Shown in pieces: positions 21,766 through 29,945 of a DNA stretch of 36,019 nt. Source of the DNA: a bacterium (lineage in GTDB: Bacteria > Patescibacteriota > Andersenbacteria > UBA10190 > CAIZMI01); the NCBI GenBank assembly GCA_030647555.1, contig JAUSJG010000001.1, positions 1 through 36,019 on the forward strand, in the 5' to 3' direction. The stretch's first letter is position 1; each line of letters starts with the position of its first letter. Made by a program: the position numbers and the translations under genes. The notes beneath the pieces are model-generated. The model saw only the letters and a list, made by a program, of their open reading frames with translations. It was not told the DNA's origin and searched no databases.

Positions 21766-22605
21766 ATGGGCGAAGGTTTCAGACCAAACATTGAACAGCC
21801 CGGTTCAGAAACACCCGTTCCGGAACAAAATCCGGAAGGTTTAGAATCCGTGTTATCGCCGGAGGTGGTTGAGGCGATAATGGGGAAAGTACAGGATATT
21901 GATAAAAAAGGCACTGCATATACTGGTATTAGTCGTAGTGAACCTATATATGGAATGCCTCATAGGCTTGGTGAAATATTAAAATATGGGTTGTTAGGAG
22001 TTGATCATCACTACTCATCAGGTAAAACTCCATATGAATATTGGCAAAGAGATGGGGCAATGACTGGGACAATGAAAGGGAGTTTTATAAATTTCAATAT
22101 TGTAGGCAGAATTAGAGAAAAAATTTCTCCTGATAAAACTCAGATTGCACAGACGGATTATTCGGGGGGTAAACTAAACGATGGATCAAGAACTGATATT
22201 ATATCTCCCGCCATAAGTATAATTTTTGATCTCAGTTCGTATAAAGAACAACCTGCTCCTAGGGATTTTTTTGCTGGGCCACAATCATCTAGAAAATATC
22301 ATGCAGTAAAACATAAATCCGCAGAGCAACCTTCTCTAGAGTCCGGTTTTGCCCTTTCTTATCGCATCGCTCCGCGGAAATTTCGAGGTATAGTTTTATC
22401 GTGCCCATTAAATCAAATAGACGAAAATTCGTCACTTTTAGATTCTGTACGACTTCAAATGGAAGAAGTTAACAAAACCAAACCAGAATTTTTGGTTCCG
22501 ATATATGATATCAATGGAAATCTTTTATATCCAAAACAAATGTCCTACGACGAAGTCAAAAAGTTTGTGGCGGAGCGCGACGCGGAGAAGGGACGGACTC
22601 CTTGA
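21766..22605 (+). CDS. Unrecognised protein, 279 residues
   Basis: No family is recognised. The first 40 residues are Pro/Glu-rich (IEQPGSETPVPEQNPEGL). The middle (GISRSEPIYGMPHRLGEILKYGLLG) and the end (FRGIVLSCPLNQI...FLVPIYDINGNLLYPKQM) suggest a mixed alpha/beta globular domain. The middle part of the gene is noticeably more AT-rich than its neighbours, which suggests foreign origin. The ATG sits three bases after the DUF4143 ATPase stop, so the proteins may work together. The last residues (KGRTP) and the stop codon lie inside a palindromic repeat (22590-22677), so the original C-terminus may have been replaced. Confidence 0.65.
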   Translation: MGEGFRPNIEQPGSETPVPEQNPEGLESVLSPEVVEAIMGKVQDIDKKGTAYTGISRSEPIYGMPHRLGEILKYGLLGVDHHYSSGKTPYEYWQRDGAMTGTMKGSFINFNIVGRIREKISPDKTQIAQTDYSGGKLNDGSRTDIISPAISIIFDLSSYKEQPAPRDFFAGPQSSRKYHAVKHKSAEQPSLESGFALSYRIAPRKFRGIVLSCPLNQIDENSSLLDSVRLQMEEVNKTKPEFLVPIYDINGNLLYPKQMSYDEVKKFVAERDAEKGRTP

Positions 22606-22677
22606 GGGGTCCGTCCCTCATTGGCCGATGACGTGACGCGACCAATGAAGGTCGGACCGCTCGGCAGTCCGACCTTA
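22590..22677. repeat. BIME-like composite palindrome, second copy
   Basis: Hairpin 1 (gggacggactcc / ggggtccgtccc), a linker bounded by attgg and ccaat, and hairpin 2 (aaggtcggaccg...cagtccgacctt). The plan and linker ends match 12818-12900, although the hairpin sequences have diverged. The repeat includes the stop codon of the preceding gene. Confidence 0.75.
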
Positions 22678-22760
22678 TTCGACATTTTTGCAAAGTTCGA
22701 CCTTGGTCGGTCATGTCCGTTTGAAATAAACTAGATAATCGGCTAAAGTAAAATAATCAA

Positions 22761-22787
22761 ATATGCCCAGTAATACAACTTCCAATT
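22761..22787 (-). repeat. Inverted copy of the ftsH/gyrA block
   Basis: On the minus strand: aattggaagttg, then tattactggg and catat. It faces away from gyrA, 93 bp from the direct copy, and carries the a at position 7 that is specific to the gyrA locus. No minus-strand gene follows. Confidence 0.7.
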
Positions 22788-22860
22788 TTTTCAAAATAAA
22801 GTGACAATAAATTTTATGTATGGTTTTTATGAATACAAGACTTTTAACTTTAATCCTTTA

Positions 22861-22879
22861 TTGGCGATGAAATCGCCAA
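22861..22879. promoter_or_regulatory. Perfect hairpin adjoining the gyrA promoter block
   Basis: The stem ttggcgat / atcgccaa (8 bp) with loop gaa, one base from the shared block. ftsH has an equivalent hairpin at 14903-14923 with a different stem sequence. Confidence 0.6.
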
Positions 22880-22880
22880 T

Positions 22881-22906
22881 AATTGGAAGTTGATATACTG
22901 GGTATG
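22881..22906 (+). promoter_or_regulatory. Leaderless gyrA promoter, shared 28-bp block
   Basis: aattggaagttg, the extended -10 TGATATACT, gggt and ATG at 22904. The match to the ftsH start continues through the first two bases of the second codon. Confidence 0.75.
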
Positions 22907-25366
22907 CCCGAAACAATCACCCCACGTGAAATAAGCGAAGAAATGCAACAATCCTACCTCGATTACGCGATGAGCGTGATCGTGGCTAGGGCCTTGCCGG
23001 ATGTTCGTGATGGCTTTAAGCCGGTGCATCGCAAGATTTTGTACGCCATGAATGAAATGGGCTTACGTGCCAATTCGCGTTTTAGAAAATCCGCCACGGT
23101 GGTTGGTGAAGTGCTTGGCAAATACCATCCGCACGGCGATATCGCGGTGTACGATACGATGGCGCGCATGACGCAGGAATGGTCAATGCGTTATCAGTTA
23201 ATCAATGGACAGGGAAACTTTGGTTCCATCGACGGTGACTCACCGGCCGCCATGCGTTACACGGAAGCCAAGCTTGCCAAAATTTCCGAAGAAATGTTGC
23301 GGGATATCGATAAAGAAACAGTTTTGTTTGTTGACAACTATGACAGCACGCGTAAAGAACCGTCAGTAATGCCGGCGGCATTTCCTAATTTGTTGGTGAA
23401 CGGTACGGTGGGTATCGCGGTTGGGATGGCCACCAATATTCCACCGCACAATTTATCGGAAGTAATTGATGCGATTGTTCATCTTTCTGAAAATCCGGAT
23501 GCCAATGTGGAAGATTTGCTTCAGTTTGTAAAAGGCCCTGATTTTCCAACCGGCGGTTTCATCTTTAATAAGCAAGATATCGCGCACGCTTACGCCACGG
23601 GGAAGGGTGGCATGGTTACGCGCGCCAAGGCGGAAATTGAAGAAGTAAAAGAAGGTGAGTTCAAAATTATCGTGACGGAAATTCCTTATCAGGTGAATAA
23701 GTCCACACTTTTGGAAGAAATTGCCAATGGCGTGAAGGAAAAGCGTTTGGACGGTATTAAAGATTTGCGTGATGAATCGGACAAAGACGGTATTCGCGTT
23801 GTGATTGAGTTAAAGCGTGACGCGTATCCGAAAAAGGTTTTGAACCAGCTTTTTGTGCATACGCAACTGCAAAAGTCATTCCATTTAAATATGTTGGCGT
23901 TGGTAGACGGGATTCAACCGAAAGTGTTGACGCTCAAAGCCGTTTTGGAATGTTTCTTAGATCATCGCAAGGTGGTTATTCGCAAACGGAGTGAATATGA
24001 ACTGCGTAAGGCGAAAGACCGCGCCCATATTTTGGAAGGCTTAACGAAGGCGCTTGATCATATCAATGAAGTAATCGAAACAATTAAGAAATCGGCCACC
24101 AAAGAAATTGCGCACGCCAATTTGGTGAAGAAATTCCGTCTGTCCGAATTGCAAGCCGCGGCCATTCTGGAAATGCGTTTGTCTACGCTTGCCGGTCTTG
24201 AACGTAAGAAAATTGAAGACGAATTGGCGGAGAAGCGCCGGCTTATTGCCAGCTTGGAAGATTTACTCAAGTCCCCGAAGAAAATTTTGGGTATCGTTAT
24301 TTCAGAATTACTAGAAATTAAAAAGAATTTTGGCGACGAACGGCGTACAAAAGTGGTGGCCGGTCCGGTTGGTGAATTCTCGACGGAAGATTTGGTGCCG
24401 GACGAAGACACCGTGCTGACAGTTACCGCCGGTGGTTACGTGAAGAGACTACCGATTGATACCTATAAAGTGCAGGGCAGGGGTGGTAAGGGTGTGATTG
24501 GAATGACTACTAAAGAAGAAGATTCTGTTGAACAAATTATTGTTACTCGCACGCATTCCGACGCGTTGTTCTTCACTAATTCCGGAAAAGTATTTGCCAG
24601 CAAAGTACATGAGTTACCGCCGTCTTCTCGCACGGCCAAGGGGCAAGCGCTACAAAATTTCTTGTCTTTGAAATCGGAAGAAAAGGTGACGGCAGTACTC
24701 GCGCTTCCCAAAGACACAAAAGCAAAGTTTCTTGTTATGGTTACTGCTTCCGGAACAATCAAAAAGGTGGCAATTGAAGAATTCGAGCATGTACGTCGTA
24801 GTGGCCTTATCGCGATTCGACTCGAACCCGGTGATCATTTGGATTGGGTTTTTCCAAGCAATGGTAAGGATGAAATTATGGTTGTTACCGCCAAGGGCAA
24901 GGGAATTCGTTTTAAGGAAACGGATGTGCGCCCGATGGGTCGGCCGGCGGCCGGAGTACGCGGTATTAAAATGAGTAAAGACGACACTCTGATTGGAATG
25001 ACGGTAATTCCGCAAGAATTAAAAGCCAAAGACGCGCACGTTTTGGTTTTGATGGAACACGGCTATGGCAAACGCGCCAGCCTTACGGCATTTAAGGTGC
25101 AACACCGAGGCGGTTCGGGAATTAAAACAGCCAATGTAACGCCAAAAACCGGTAAAGTCGTGGGAATGAAACTGATTCCGGCTTCCGAAAAAGAAGCGTC
25201 GGTGATTGTTACCTCCGCTAAAGGTCAAGTGATTCGCGTGCCGATTGCTTCCGTGCCTATCTTAGGTCGTGCCACGCAAGGTGTGCGTATTATGCGCCTA
25301 GATGGCGATGAAAAAGTGGCGACGTTTACGACGTTTGTAACAGTGGAACGGTTGACGACGGAGTAG
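22904..25366 (+). CDS. gyrA: DNA gyrase subunit A
   Basis: The breakage-reunion subunit of gyrase, which introduces negative supercoils. The 820 residues begin MPETITPREISEEM. The catalytic tyrosine is Y119 in AAMRYTEAKL. The C-terminal beta-pinwheel has the GyrA box as QGRGGKG (524-530; the classical form is QRRGGKG), which separates it from ParC. The quinolone-resistance region reads HPHGDIAVYDTMARM: the position equal to E. coli Ser83 is Ile80, while the Asp87 equivalent is kept (D84). The start at 22904 is fixed by the extended -10 four bases upstream, so the mRNA is leaderless. gyrB is not adjacent. Confidence 0.95.
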   Translation: MPETITPREISEEMQQSYLDYAMSVIVARALPDVRDGFKPVHRKILYAMNEMGLRANSRFRKSATVVGEVLGKYHPHGDIAVYDTMARMTQEWSMRYQLINGQGNFGSIDGDSPAAMRYTEAKLAKISEEMLRDIDKETVLFVDNYDSTRKEPSVMPAAFPNLLVNGTVGIAVGMATNIPPHNLSEVIDAIVHLSENPDANVEDLLQFVKGPDFPTGGFIFNKQDIAHAYATGKGGMVTRAKAEIEEVKEGEFKIIVTEIPYQVNKSTLLEEIANGVKEKRLDGIKDLRDESDKDGIRVVIELKRDAYPKKVLNQLFVHTQLQKSFHLNMLALVDGIQPKVLTLKAVLECFLDHRKVVIRKRSEYELRKAKDRAHILEGLTKALDHINEVIETIKKSATKEIAHANLVKKFRLSELQAAAILEMRLSTLAGLERKKIEDELAEKRRLIASLEDLLKSPKKILGIVISELLEIKKNFGDERRTKVVAGPVGEFSTEDLVPDEDTVLTVTAGGYVKRLPIDTYKVQGRGGKGVIGMTTKEEDSVEQIIVTRTHSDALFFTNSGKVFASKVHELPPSSRTAKGQALQNFLSLKSEEKVTAVLALPKDTKAKFLVMVTASGTIKKVAIEEFEHVRRSGLIAIRLEPGDHLDWVFPSNGKDEIMVVTAKGKGIRFKETDVRPMGRPAAGVRGIKMSKDDTLIGMTVIPQELKAKDAHVLVLMEHGYGKRASLTAFKVQHRGGSGIKTANVTPKTGKVVGMKLIPASEKEASVIVTSAKGQVIRVPIASVPILGRATQGVRIMRLDGDEKVATFTTFVTVERLTTE

Positions 25367-25370
25367 AAGA

Positions 25371-25507
25371 AAATTTTCAATTATCAATTCCCAATTTTCA
25401 ATTAATTGTCAATGGATTAATTATTAATTACTGCGTCGTTTTAAAATTGATAATTTAAGAATTGAACATTAATTGATAATTGGTTATTGAAAATTGATAA
25501 TTAATTA
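25371..25507. repeat. AT-rich MITE-like inverted repeat, copy 3
   Basis: The left arm (ttttcaattatcaattcccaa) and the right arm (ttggttattgaaaattgat) are imperfect inverted repeats around a core with actgcgtcgtttta. It starts five bases after the gyrA stop codon and may also end its transcript. Confidence 0.7.
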
Positions 25508-25563
25508 AGCTTCTTGGTTGTTTTCGTGCTATAGTTATCAATAGATAAAAATACACAAATCCC

Positions 25564-26127
25564 ATGCCAATTAATTCAATTCGTACCGGAAACTTTATTC
25601 GCCCCGACGTGGTGTTGCGTGATGTTGGTATAAAAGAAGGAATGAAGGTGGTGCATTTGGGTTGCGGTCCGGGTTTTTACGTTATTCCCGCGGCAAAATT
25701 TGTTGGTCCCTCCGGTAGGGCGGTGGGGATTGATATTCGCGAACAAGCGTTGGAAACATTACGTCACAAAGCAAAAATGGAAGGACTTGATAATGTTGAT
25801 GCTATTCGTGGTGATTTGGAAAAGGTGGAAGGTTCGCATCTGCCGGCGGGTTGGGCGGATTTAGTAATTATGGTAAATATCTTGCACCAAAGTGATCCGC
25901 GAAAAGTAATGGCGGAAGCCGTACGCATTCTTCGGCCGGAAGTGGGGCGACTATTAACCGTGGAGTGGGAAGTAACCAACGTGCCAATGGGCCCGCCGGT
26001 GGAAGATCGTATAACACCTGATACAATACTGGCAGTGGCCAAAAGTAATAATCTTGTTGTGTTGCGTCGTTTTAAGCCGAGTTCTTATCATTTTTCGTTT
26101 CTTTTTGCCCGCGCAGTGGGAAGCTAA
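25564..26127 (+). CDS. Class I SAM-dependent methyltransferase
   Basis: A 187-residue cytoplasmic protein with a Rossmann-like methyltransferase fold. Motif I is VVHLGCGPGFYVIPAA (29-44), the acidic end of strand 2 is AVGIDIREQAL (58-68), a third strand is DAIRGDLEKV, and motif IV is DLVIMVNILHQ. The arrangement resembles UbiE/COQ5-like small-molecule methyltransferases, but the substrate cannot be named. The lipoprotein gene follows six bases after the stop, so the two are likely cotranscribed. A TATAGT at 25530-25535 is a weak promoter candidate. Confidence 0.83.
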   Translation: MPINSIRTGNFIRPDVVLRDVGIKEGMKVVHLGCGPGFYVIPAAKFVGPSGRAVGIDIREQALETLRHKAKMEGLDNVDAIRGDLEKVEGSHLPAGWADLVIMVNILHQSDPRKVMAEAVRILRPEVGRLLTVEWEVTNVPMGPPVEDRITPDTILAVAKSNNLVVLRRFKPSSYHFSFLFARAVGS

Positions 26128-26133
26128 AACAAT

Positions 26134-27465
26134 ATGATCCATAAATTGAAGAACGAAATAAAAAAATATCCGATCGCGAAATTAACGTTACTGCTCGGAG
26201 CAGTCGCCCTGTTTGGCGCCGGTTGTGGCAAAACAAATATACCGCCGGCTTCCAAAACCCCTATCTCCATTTGGGGAATTTTTGATGACGCGGAAGCGAT
26301 GGATCCGTTCCTCAAAACTTTTTCCAACACAATTCTCCCTGGAGCAAAGGTAAGCTATCGCAAGCAAAGTCCGGTGGATCAATATGAAAACCAACTCTTA
26401 AGCGCCATTGCCGAAAATCGTGGCCCGGATGTTTTTTGGATTCACAGTTCGTGGTTGCCGAGGTGGCAGAATCGGATTTTGCCGGCGCCAATCGCGATTG
26501 TGAATGAAAAACAAGTGAACGATGAATATGTTGATTTGGTTTCCAAGGATGTGATTACCAATGGCCGTGTCATGGCGTTGCCGTTATTTATGGACACCTT
26601 GGCGCTTTACTACAACAAAGACATTTTTAACGCTTCGGGTGTATCACGCGCGCCAAAAACTTGGGCGGAAGTAATGGAAATTGTTAAACGCACCACGAAG
26701 AGCAATATCACCGAAACGAATCAAATTGATCAGAGTGGTATCGCGCTAGGAACAGGGAAGAATGTCAATCGCGCGTCGGATGTCTTATCGATTTTAATGA
26801 TGCAAAATGGTGTCCCAATGTTAGATAAGGAAGGAAATCCGGGTTTTGGCGAAAGCGCTGATGCCATTAGAGCGCTACAGTTTTACACCGATTTCGCCAA
26901 TCCCACGAAAGACGTATACGCGTGGAACACGCGTAGTGATTATTCCATTGATGCTTTTGCCACCAATAAAGCCTCGATGATGATCAACTATTCCTATCAT
27001 ATGGCCACCATTAAGGCGAAAAATCCCCGTTTGAATTTTGGGATCGCGCCACTTCCACAAGTAGAGAATTGTTCAACTTGTAAGCCGGTAACCTATGGCG
27101 GTTATTGGCTGTTGGCTGTTTCCAAGCAAACCGTTAGCCCGGATACGGCTTGGCGTTTTGCGCGTTTTATGACTAACACCTCGGCCAACAGAGATTATCT
27201 CCAAAAAACCGGTTATCCGCCGGCGCGCAAAGATTTGGTGCAAGAATTACAAAGTGACCCACGCATTGGCGTTTACGCCACACAAGCGTTGTCGGCCGAA
27301 TCGTGGAAACAAGTTGATAGCCGTCTCGTCGATCGATTATTTTCAGAGGCGATTGATGAAGTTGTAACGGGAAAAGATACGGCCGAAGGGGCATTGAGGA
27401 GAGCGTCGCAACAACTAAAGGCCGCCACGGATACGTTAAAGGCGCAGGGGACGACTAATCAGTAA
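26134..27465 (+). CDS. Extracellular solute-binding lipoprotein (family 1)
   Basis: A 443-residue lipoprotein. A signal peptide with lipobox LFGAGC places the acylated cysteine at C31. The mature part has the layout of ABC-type carbohydrate-binding proteins: PISIWGIFDD at the first strand, a central MALPLFMDTLALYYNKDIF, FATNKASMMINYSYHM, and GGYWLLAVSK. No permease or ATPase gene is adjacent; the pilin genes follow instead. A stand-alone binding protein beside a pilus locus could deliver a captured ligand to the surface apparatus or act as an adhesin, but this is inference. The gene is ten bases upstream of the first pilin-like gene and most likely in the same operon. Confidence 0.87.
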   Translation: MIHKLKNEIKKYPIAKLTLLLGAVALFGAGCGKTNIPPASKTPISIWGIFDDAEAMDPFLKTFSNTILPGAKVSYRKQSPVDQYENQLLSAIAENRGPDVFWIHSSWLPRWQNRILPAPIAIVNEKQVNDEYVDLVSKDVITNGRVMALPLFMDTLALYYNKDIFNASGVSRAPKTWAEVMEIVKRTTKSNITETNQIDQSGIALGTGKNVNRASDVLSILMMQNGVPMLDKEGNPGFGESADAIRALQFYTDFANPTKDVYAWNTRSDYSIDAFATNKASMMINYSYHMATIKAKNPRLNFGIAPLPQVENCSTCKPVTYGGYWLLAVSKQTVSPDTAWRFARFMTNTSANRDYLQKTGYPPARKDLVQELQSDPRIGVYATQALSAESWKQVDSRLVDRLFSEAIDEVVTGKDTAEGALRRASQQLKAATDTLKAQGTTNQ

Positions 27466-27475
27466 TGCTAATTTT

Positions 27476-28312
27476 ATGAAAATGTTACAGAAATTATTTG
27501 CGCTTTTGGTTGTTGTCGCAGTTTTTTTACCGATTATTGCTTTTGCAGCGCCTTATGCTTCGCTTGCTAGTGGAAAATATACGCTTGCAGCATCGTCAGG
27601 GGGTAATCCGTTAAATTTTGGCACTGATGGAACCTTAAACTTGAGTGGCTTAGATTCAAGCGCAAAAGTGCAATTAAGTGTTACACGCGCTACTGGGGGA
27701 GGTCAGACGGGATTAAATATTGTTGGTCCGCGGGATAGTATTACTGGTCTCAAGCCCGTTTTACAAGGAAGCGGTGAACTTACCGCAGGTCAATTACAAA
27801 GTGGGCAGGTTGAGGTACAAGTGGCGGGAGAGTCACCAATACCTGTGAAAGCAAGTGGCGCGAATACAACGAGCAATAATCCACCTTTCTTAAATAATAA
27901 TCCTGCCAATAATTCCTCTTCCGCGCCCGATACATCAACGGCGCAAAGTAATTCTGACAATCCTTCGTCCGGCAATAGTGGTGGCGGCGGGGGCGGGTCG
28001 GGTATAGTCCTTGTCCCGTGTGATGGGTCGAAGGGGAAAGAATGCACGATTGAAAAACTCAAAACAATGGGTGCGAATATCTTTAACTATCTTGCCGGTT
28101 TTGGCGCAATTTTGGCAGTAGGCGCAATCGTGATGGCGGGTTTTTCCTACATCAAGTCCGGTGGCGATCCGTCGGCGATGAAAGACGCCAAACAAAAAAT
28201 TATTTTGGCAATAACGGGGTTGATAATTTTAGGCGCATCGGTGTTAATTGTAAACACGGTGTTGAAAGTATTGGGTTCAGATCAAAAAGTGGAAGATATT
28301 CAGGCAAAATAA
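27476..28312 (+). CDS. Pilin-like protein with large N-terminal surface domain
   Basis: A 278-residue protein. Residues 1-24 are a signal peptide (LLVVVAVFLPIIAFAAP). Residues 25-125 form a beta-rich domain (SGKYTLAASSGGNPLNF, VQLSVTRATGG, GQVEVQVAGESPIPV). A disordered Asn/Ser/Gly linker (about 128-175) ends in a run of glycines. The C-terminal 100 residues are a TrbC/VirB2-like pair of membrane helices with MAGFSYIKSGGDPSAMKDAKQKI between them. Two cysteines (PCDGSKGKEC) stand before the helices. This is about twice the normal pilin size. It could be a tip or minor subunit that displays the N-terminal domain; that is inference. Confidence 0.78.
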   Translation: MKMLQKLFALLVVVAVFLPIIAFAAPYASLASGKYTLAASSGGNPLNFGTDGTLNLSGLDSSAKVQLSVTRATGGGQTGLNIVGPRDSITGLKPVLQGSGELTAGQLQSGQVEVQVAGESPIPVKASGANTTSNNPPFLNNNPANNSSSAPDTSTAQSNSDNPSSGNSGGGGGGSGIVLVPCDGSKGKECTIEKLKTMGANIFNYLAGFGAILAVGAIVMAGFSYIKSGGDPSAMKDAKQKIILAITGLIILGASVLIVNTVLKVLGSDQKVEDIQAK

Positions 28313-28377
28313 GTGAGTAGTTCCTCCCTTTATTCAAAGGGAGGCGGGGAGGGATTTGGCGGAAGATTGTTGCAAAA

Positions 28378-28406
28378 TTGACCGCTTTACTTAAACAAAA
28401 TATAAT
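28378..28406 (+). promoter_or_regulatory. Promoter inside the pilin array
   Basis: TTGACC (28378-28383), 17-bp spacer and consensus TATAAT (28401-28406). The ATG at 28417 is ten bases further, so the leader is only a few bases long. Confidence 0.75.
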
Positions 28407-28416
28407 TCAGTTAAAC

Positions 28417-28797
28417 ATGTTAACAAAAAACAAAATCGTTCTGGGGGCGCAAATGCTGATGATATCAGGATTGGGTTTTGCGCAGTTAGCATTTGCCGAG
28501 GGTGTAAAAAATCCGTTGGAGGGTGTAGACAGTTTAGAAAAACTAATTGCGAAAATCGTAAAAGCCGCTCTCGGCCTTACCGCCGTATTGGCCGTTGCTT
28601 ATGTTGTCTATGGTGGGTTCCTTTATATTTCTTCGCAAGGAGACCCAAAACAACTCGAAGCGGGGAAGCAAGCAATCATCGGCGCGGTGATTGGTATAGT
28701 CGTTATCGGTTTGGCGTATGCAATAGTGGAGTTTGTCGTTAATGCCATGGGCGCGGGAGGAAGCGGAAATACGTCTAATGGGGGAGGGGCTTTATAA
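28417..28797 (+). CDS. TrbC/VirB2-like pilin (array gene 2)
   Basis: A 126-residue membrane protein: signal peptide (about 1-27, ending QLAFAEG), then two hydrophobic helices (LGLTAVLAVAYVVYGGFLYI and AIIGAVIGIVVIGLAYAIVEFVV) joined by the short polar turn SSQGDPKQLEAGKQ. The Y-G-G-F-L-Y-I and G-D motifs recur in the sister genes. The C-terminus is a Gly/Ser-rich tail. The start at 28417 (MLTKNKIVLG) fits the promoter; an upstream TTG would lie in the -35 box. The stop overlaps the next ATG (TAATG), which indicates translational coupling. Confidence 0.85.
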   Translation: MLTKNKIVLGAQMLMISGLGFAQLAFAEGVKNPLEGVDSLEKLIAKIVKAALGLTAVLAVAYVVYGGFLYISSQGDPKQLEAGKQAIIGAVIGIVVIGLAYAIVEFVVNAMGAGGSGNTSNGGGAL

Positions 28798-29189
28798 TGA
28801 AAATTGATACGAAAAAAAAATATTTGGCTACATTATTATGGCTAACGCCACTGTTTGTTTTGGCAGACGGACTGGGTTTGGACGCCGCGAAAAATGTCGG
28901 TGGGTTAAAGGGGGGTCTTGTGGAAATGATTACCAATCTAATCAAATCCGCACTTGGGCTTGTTGGAGTGCTTGCCTTAGCCATGATTGTGTACGGTGGT
29001 TTTTTGTATGTGACTGCAGCGGGGGATGAAAAACAAATTACAAAAGGGAAAACAGTATTAATTTATGCGATCATCGGTATTATTGTAATCGGGGTCGCAT
29101 ATTCGCTGGTTTCATTTGTCATTGGCGCATTTATCAGTGGTGGGAGTGGTGGTGGATCGGGAATGCCACCGGGTGGGGGAGGATTATAA
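28797..29189 (+). CDS. TrbC/VirB2-like pilin (array gene 3)
   Basis: A 130-residue protein with a signal peptide (about 1-22, WLTPLFVLADG), helix 1 (LGLVGVLALAMIVYGGFLYV), the turn TAAGDEKQITKGK, helix 2 (LIYAIIGIIVIGVAYSLVSFVI) and a Gly/Ser/Pro tail. It overlaps gene 2 by one base and gene 4 by one base (both TAATG), so genes 2-4 are translated as a coupled block. It is closest to gene 2. Confidence 0.85.
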   Translation: MKIDTKKKYLATLLWLTPLFVLADGLGLDAAKNVGGLKGGLVEMITNLIKSALGLVGVLALAMIVYGGFLYVTAAGDEKQITKGKTVLIYAIIGIIVIGVAYSLVSFVIGAFISGGSGGGSGMPPGGGGL

Positions 29190-29497
29190 TGAACAGTTTG
29201 ATTAAAATTCCCAGCGCATTTGCGCAAGGTTTAAGTAAACCGCCATCGGTGGGTTTACCGGAAGTGGAGTTGCCGGCATTACTTTTGCAATTAGTGAACT
29301 ACGCATTAGGACTAGTTGGTGTTTTGGCTCTTGGTTTTATTGTTTACGGCGGTTTTCTTTACATCACTGCTCATGGCGACGATAAACAGGTTACTTCGGC
29401 AAAAGGTATCATCATTAACGCGATAATTGGGATCATCGTAATTGGTTTGGCGGCCGCGCTGGTTAATTTTATTGTGAAAAGTATGACAGGGGGATAA
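29189..29497 (+). CDS. TrbC/VirB2-like pilin (array gene 4)
   Basis: A 102-residue protein, shorter at the N-terminus than its sisters. There is only a brief hydrophobic stretch before IPSAFAQG, which reads like a truncated signal peptide with its cleavage site. Helix 1 is LVNYALGLVGVLALGFIVYGGFLYI, the turn is TAHGDDKQVTSAK, and helix 2 is IIINAIIGIIVIGLAAALVNFIV. It is the last member of the coupled block of genes 2-4. Confidence 0.83.
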   Translation: MNSLIKIPSAFAQGLSKPPSVGLPEVELPALLLQLVNYALGLVGVLALGFIVYGGFLYITAHGDDKQVTSAKGIIINAIIGIIVIGLAAALVNFIVKSMTGG

Positions 29498-29507
29498 AGA
29501 AACTAGT

Positions 29508-29536
29508 TTGTCTCGTTAATTAATTTACGTTATAAT
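29508..29536 (+). promoter_or_regulatory. Second promoter inside the pilin array
   Basis: TTGTCT (29508-29513), 17-bp spacer and consensus TATAAT (29531-29536), 18 bases before the ATG at 29555. Confidence 0.7.
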
Positions 29537-29554
29537 AACCTTAATAAAACACAT

Positions 29555-29905
29555 ATGAAAATCACCAATATATTAAAAAAGGGATGGATCGCGACACTTG
29601 GTCTTCTGTTGCCGGCGTTTGCGTTCGCGCAAATGGGGATAAATGAGATTCAAGGTTATGAAGGCTCAAATCAGCGCGATTTGCCAACCGCCATTATGGT
29701 AATTGTTAATTATGTCCTGATTATTGTCGGCGTATTGGCCTTGGCCTTTCTTGTTTATGGCGGTTTCTTATATATCACATCGCATGGTGATACGCAGCAA
29801 GTGGATAAGGCCAAGACGACAATTATCAATGCCGTGATCGGGATTGTTGTTATCGGTATCGCCGCCGCCTTGGTGAACTTCGTAGTCGGCGCCGTATCGC
29901 AGTAG
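29555..29905 (+). CDS. TrbC/VirB2-like pilin (array gene 5)
   Basis: A 116-residue protein: signal peptide (about 1-25, LGLLLPAFAFAQ), a short polar mature N-terminus (MGINEIQGYEGSNQRDLP), helix 1 (IVGVLALAFLVYGGFLYI), the turn TSHGDTQQVDKAK and helix 2 (IINAVIGIVVIGIAAALVNFVVG). The mature length of about 90 residues is close to that of classical conjugative pilins. No Shine-Dalgarno is seen despite the longer leader. Confidence 0.85.
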   Translation: MKITNILKKGWIATLGLLLPAFAFAQMGINEIQGYEGSNQRDLPTAIMVIVNYVLIIVGVLALAFLVYGGFLYITSHGDTQQVDKAKTTIINAVIGIVVIGIAAALVNFVVGAVSQ

Positions 29906-29945
29906 AGAAGATTTATTTATTTTATCGGGAGGAGGTGAGTACGAC

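Noticed and set aside
26134-27465. Complete ABC transporter operon
   Set aside because: Only the binding lipoprotein is present; the flanking genes are a methyltransferase and pilins.
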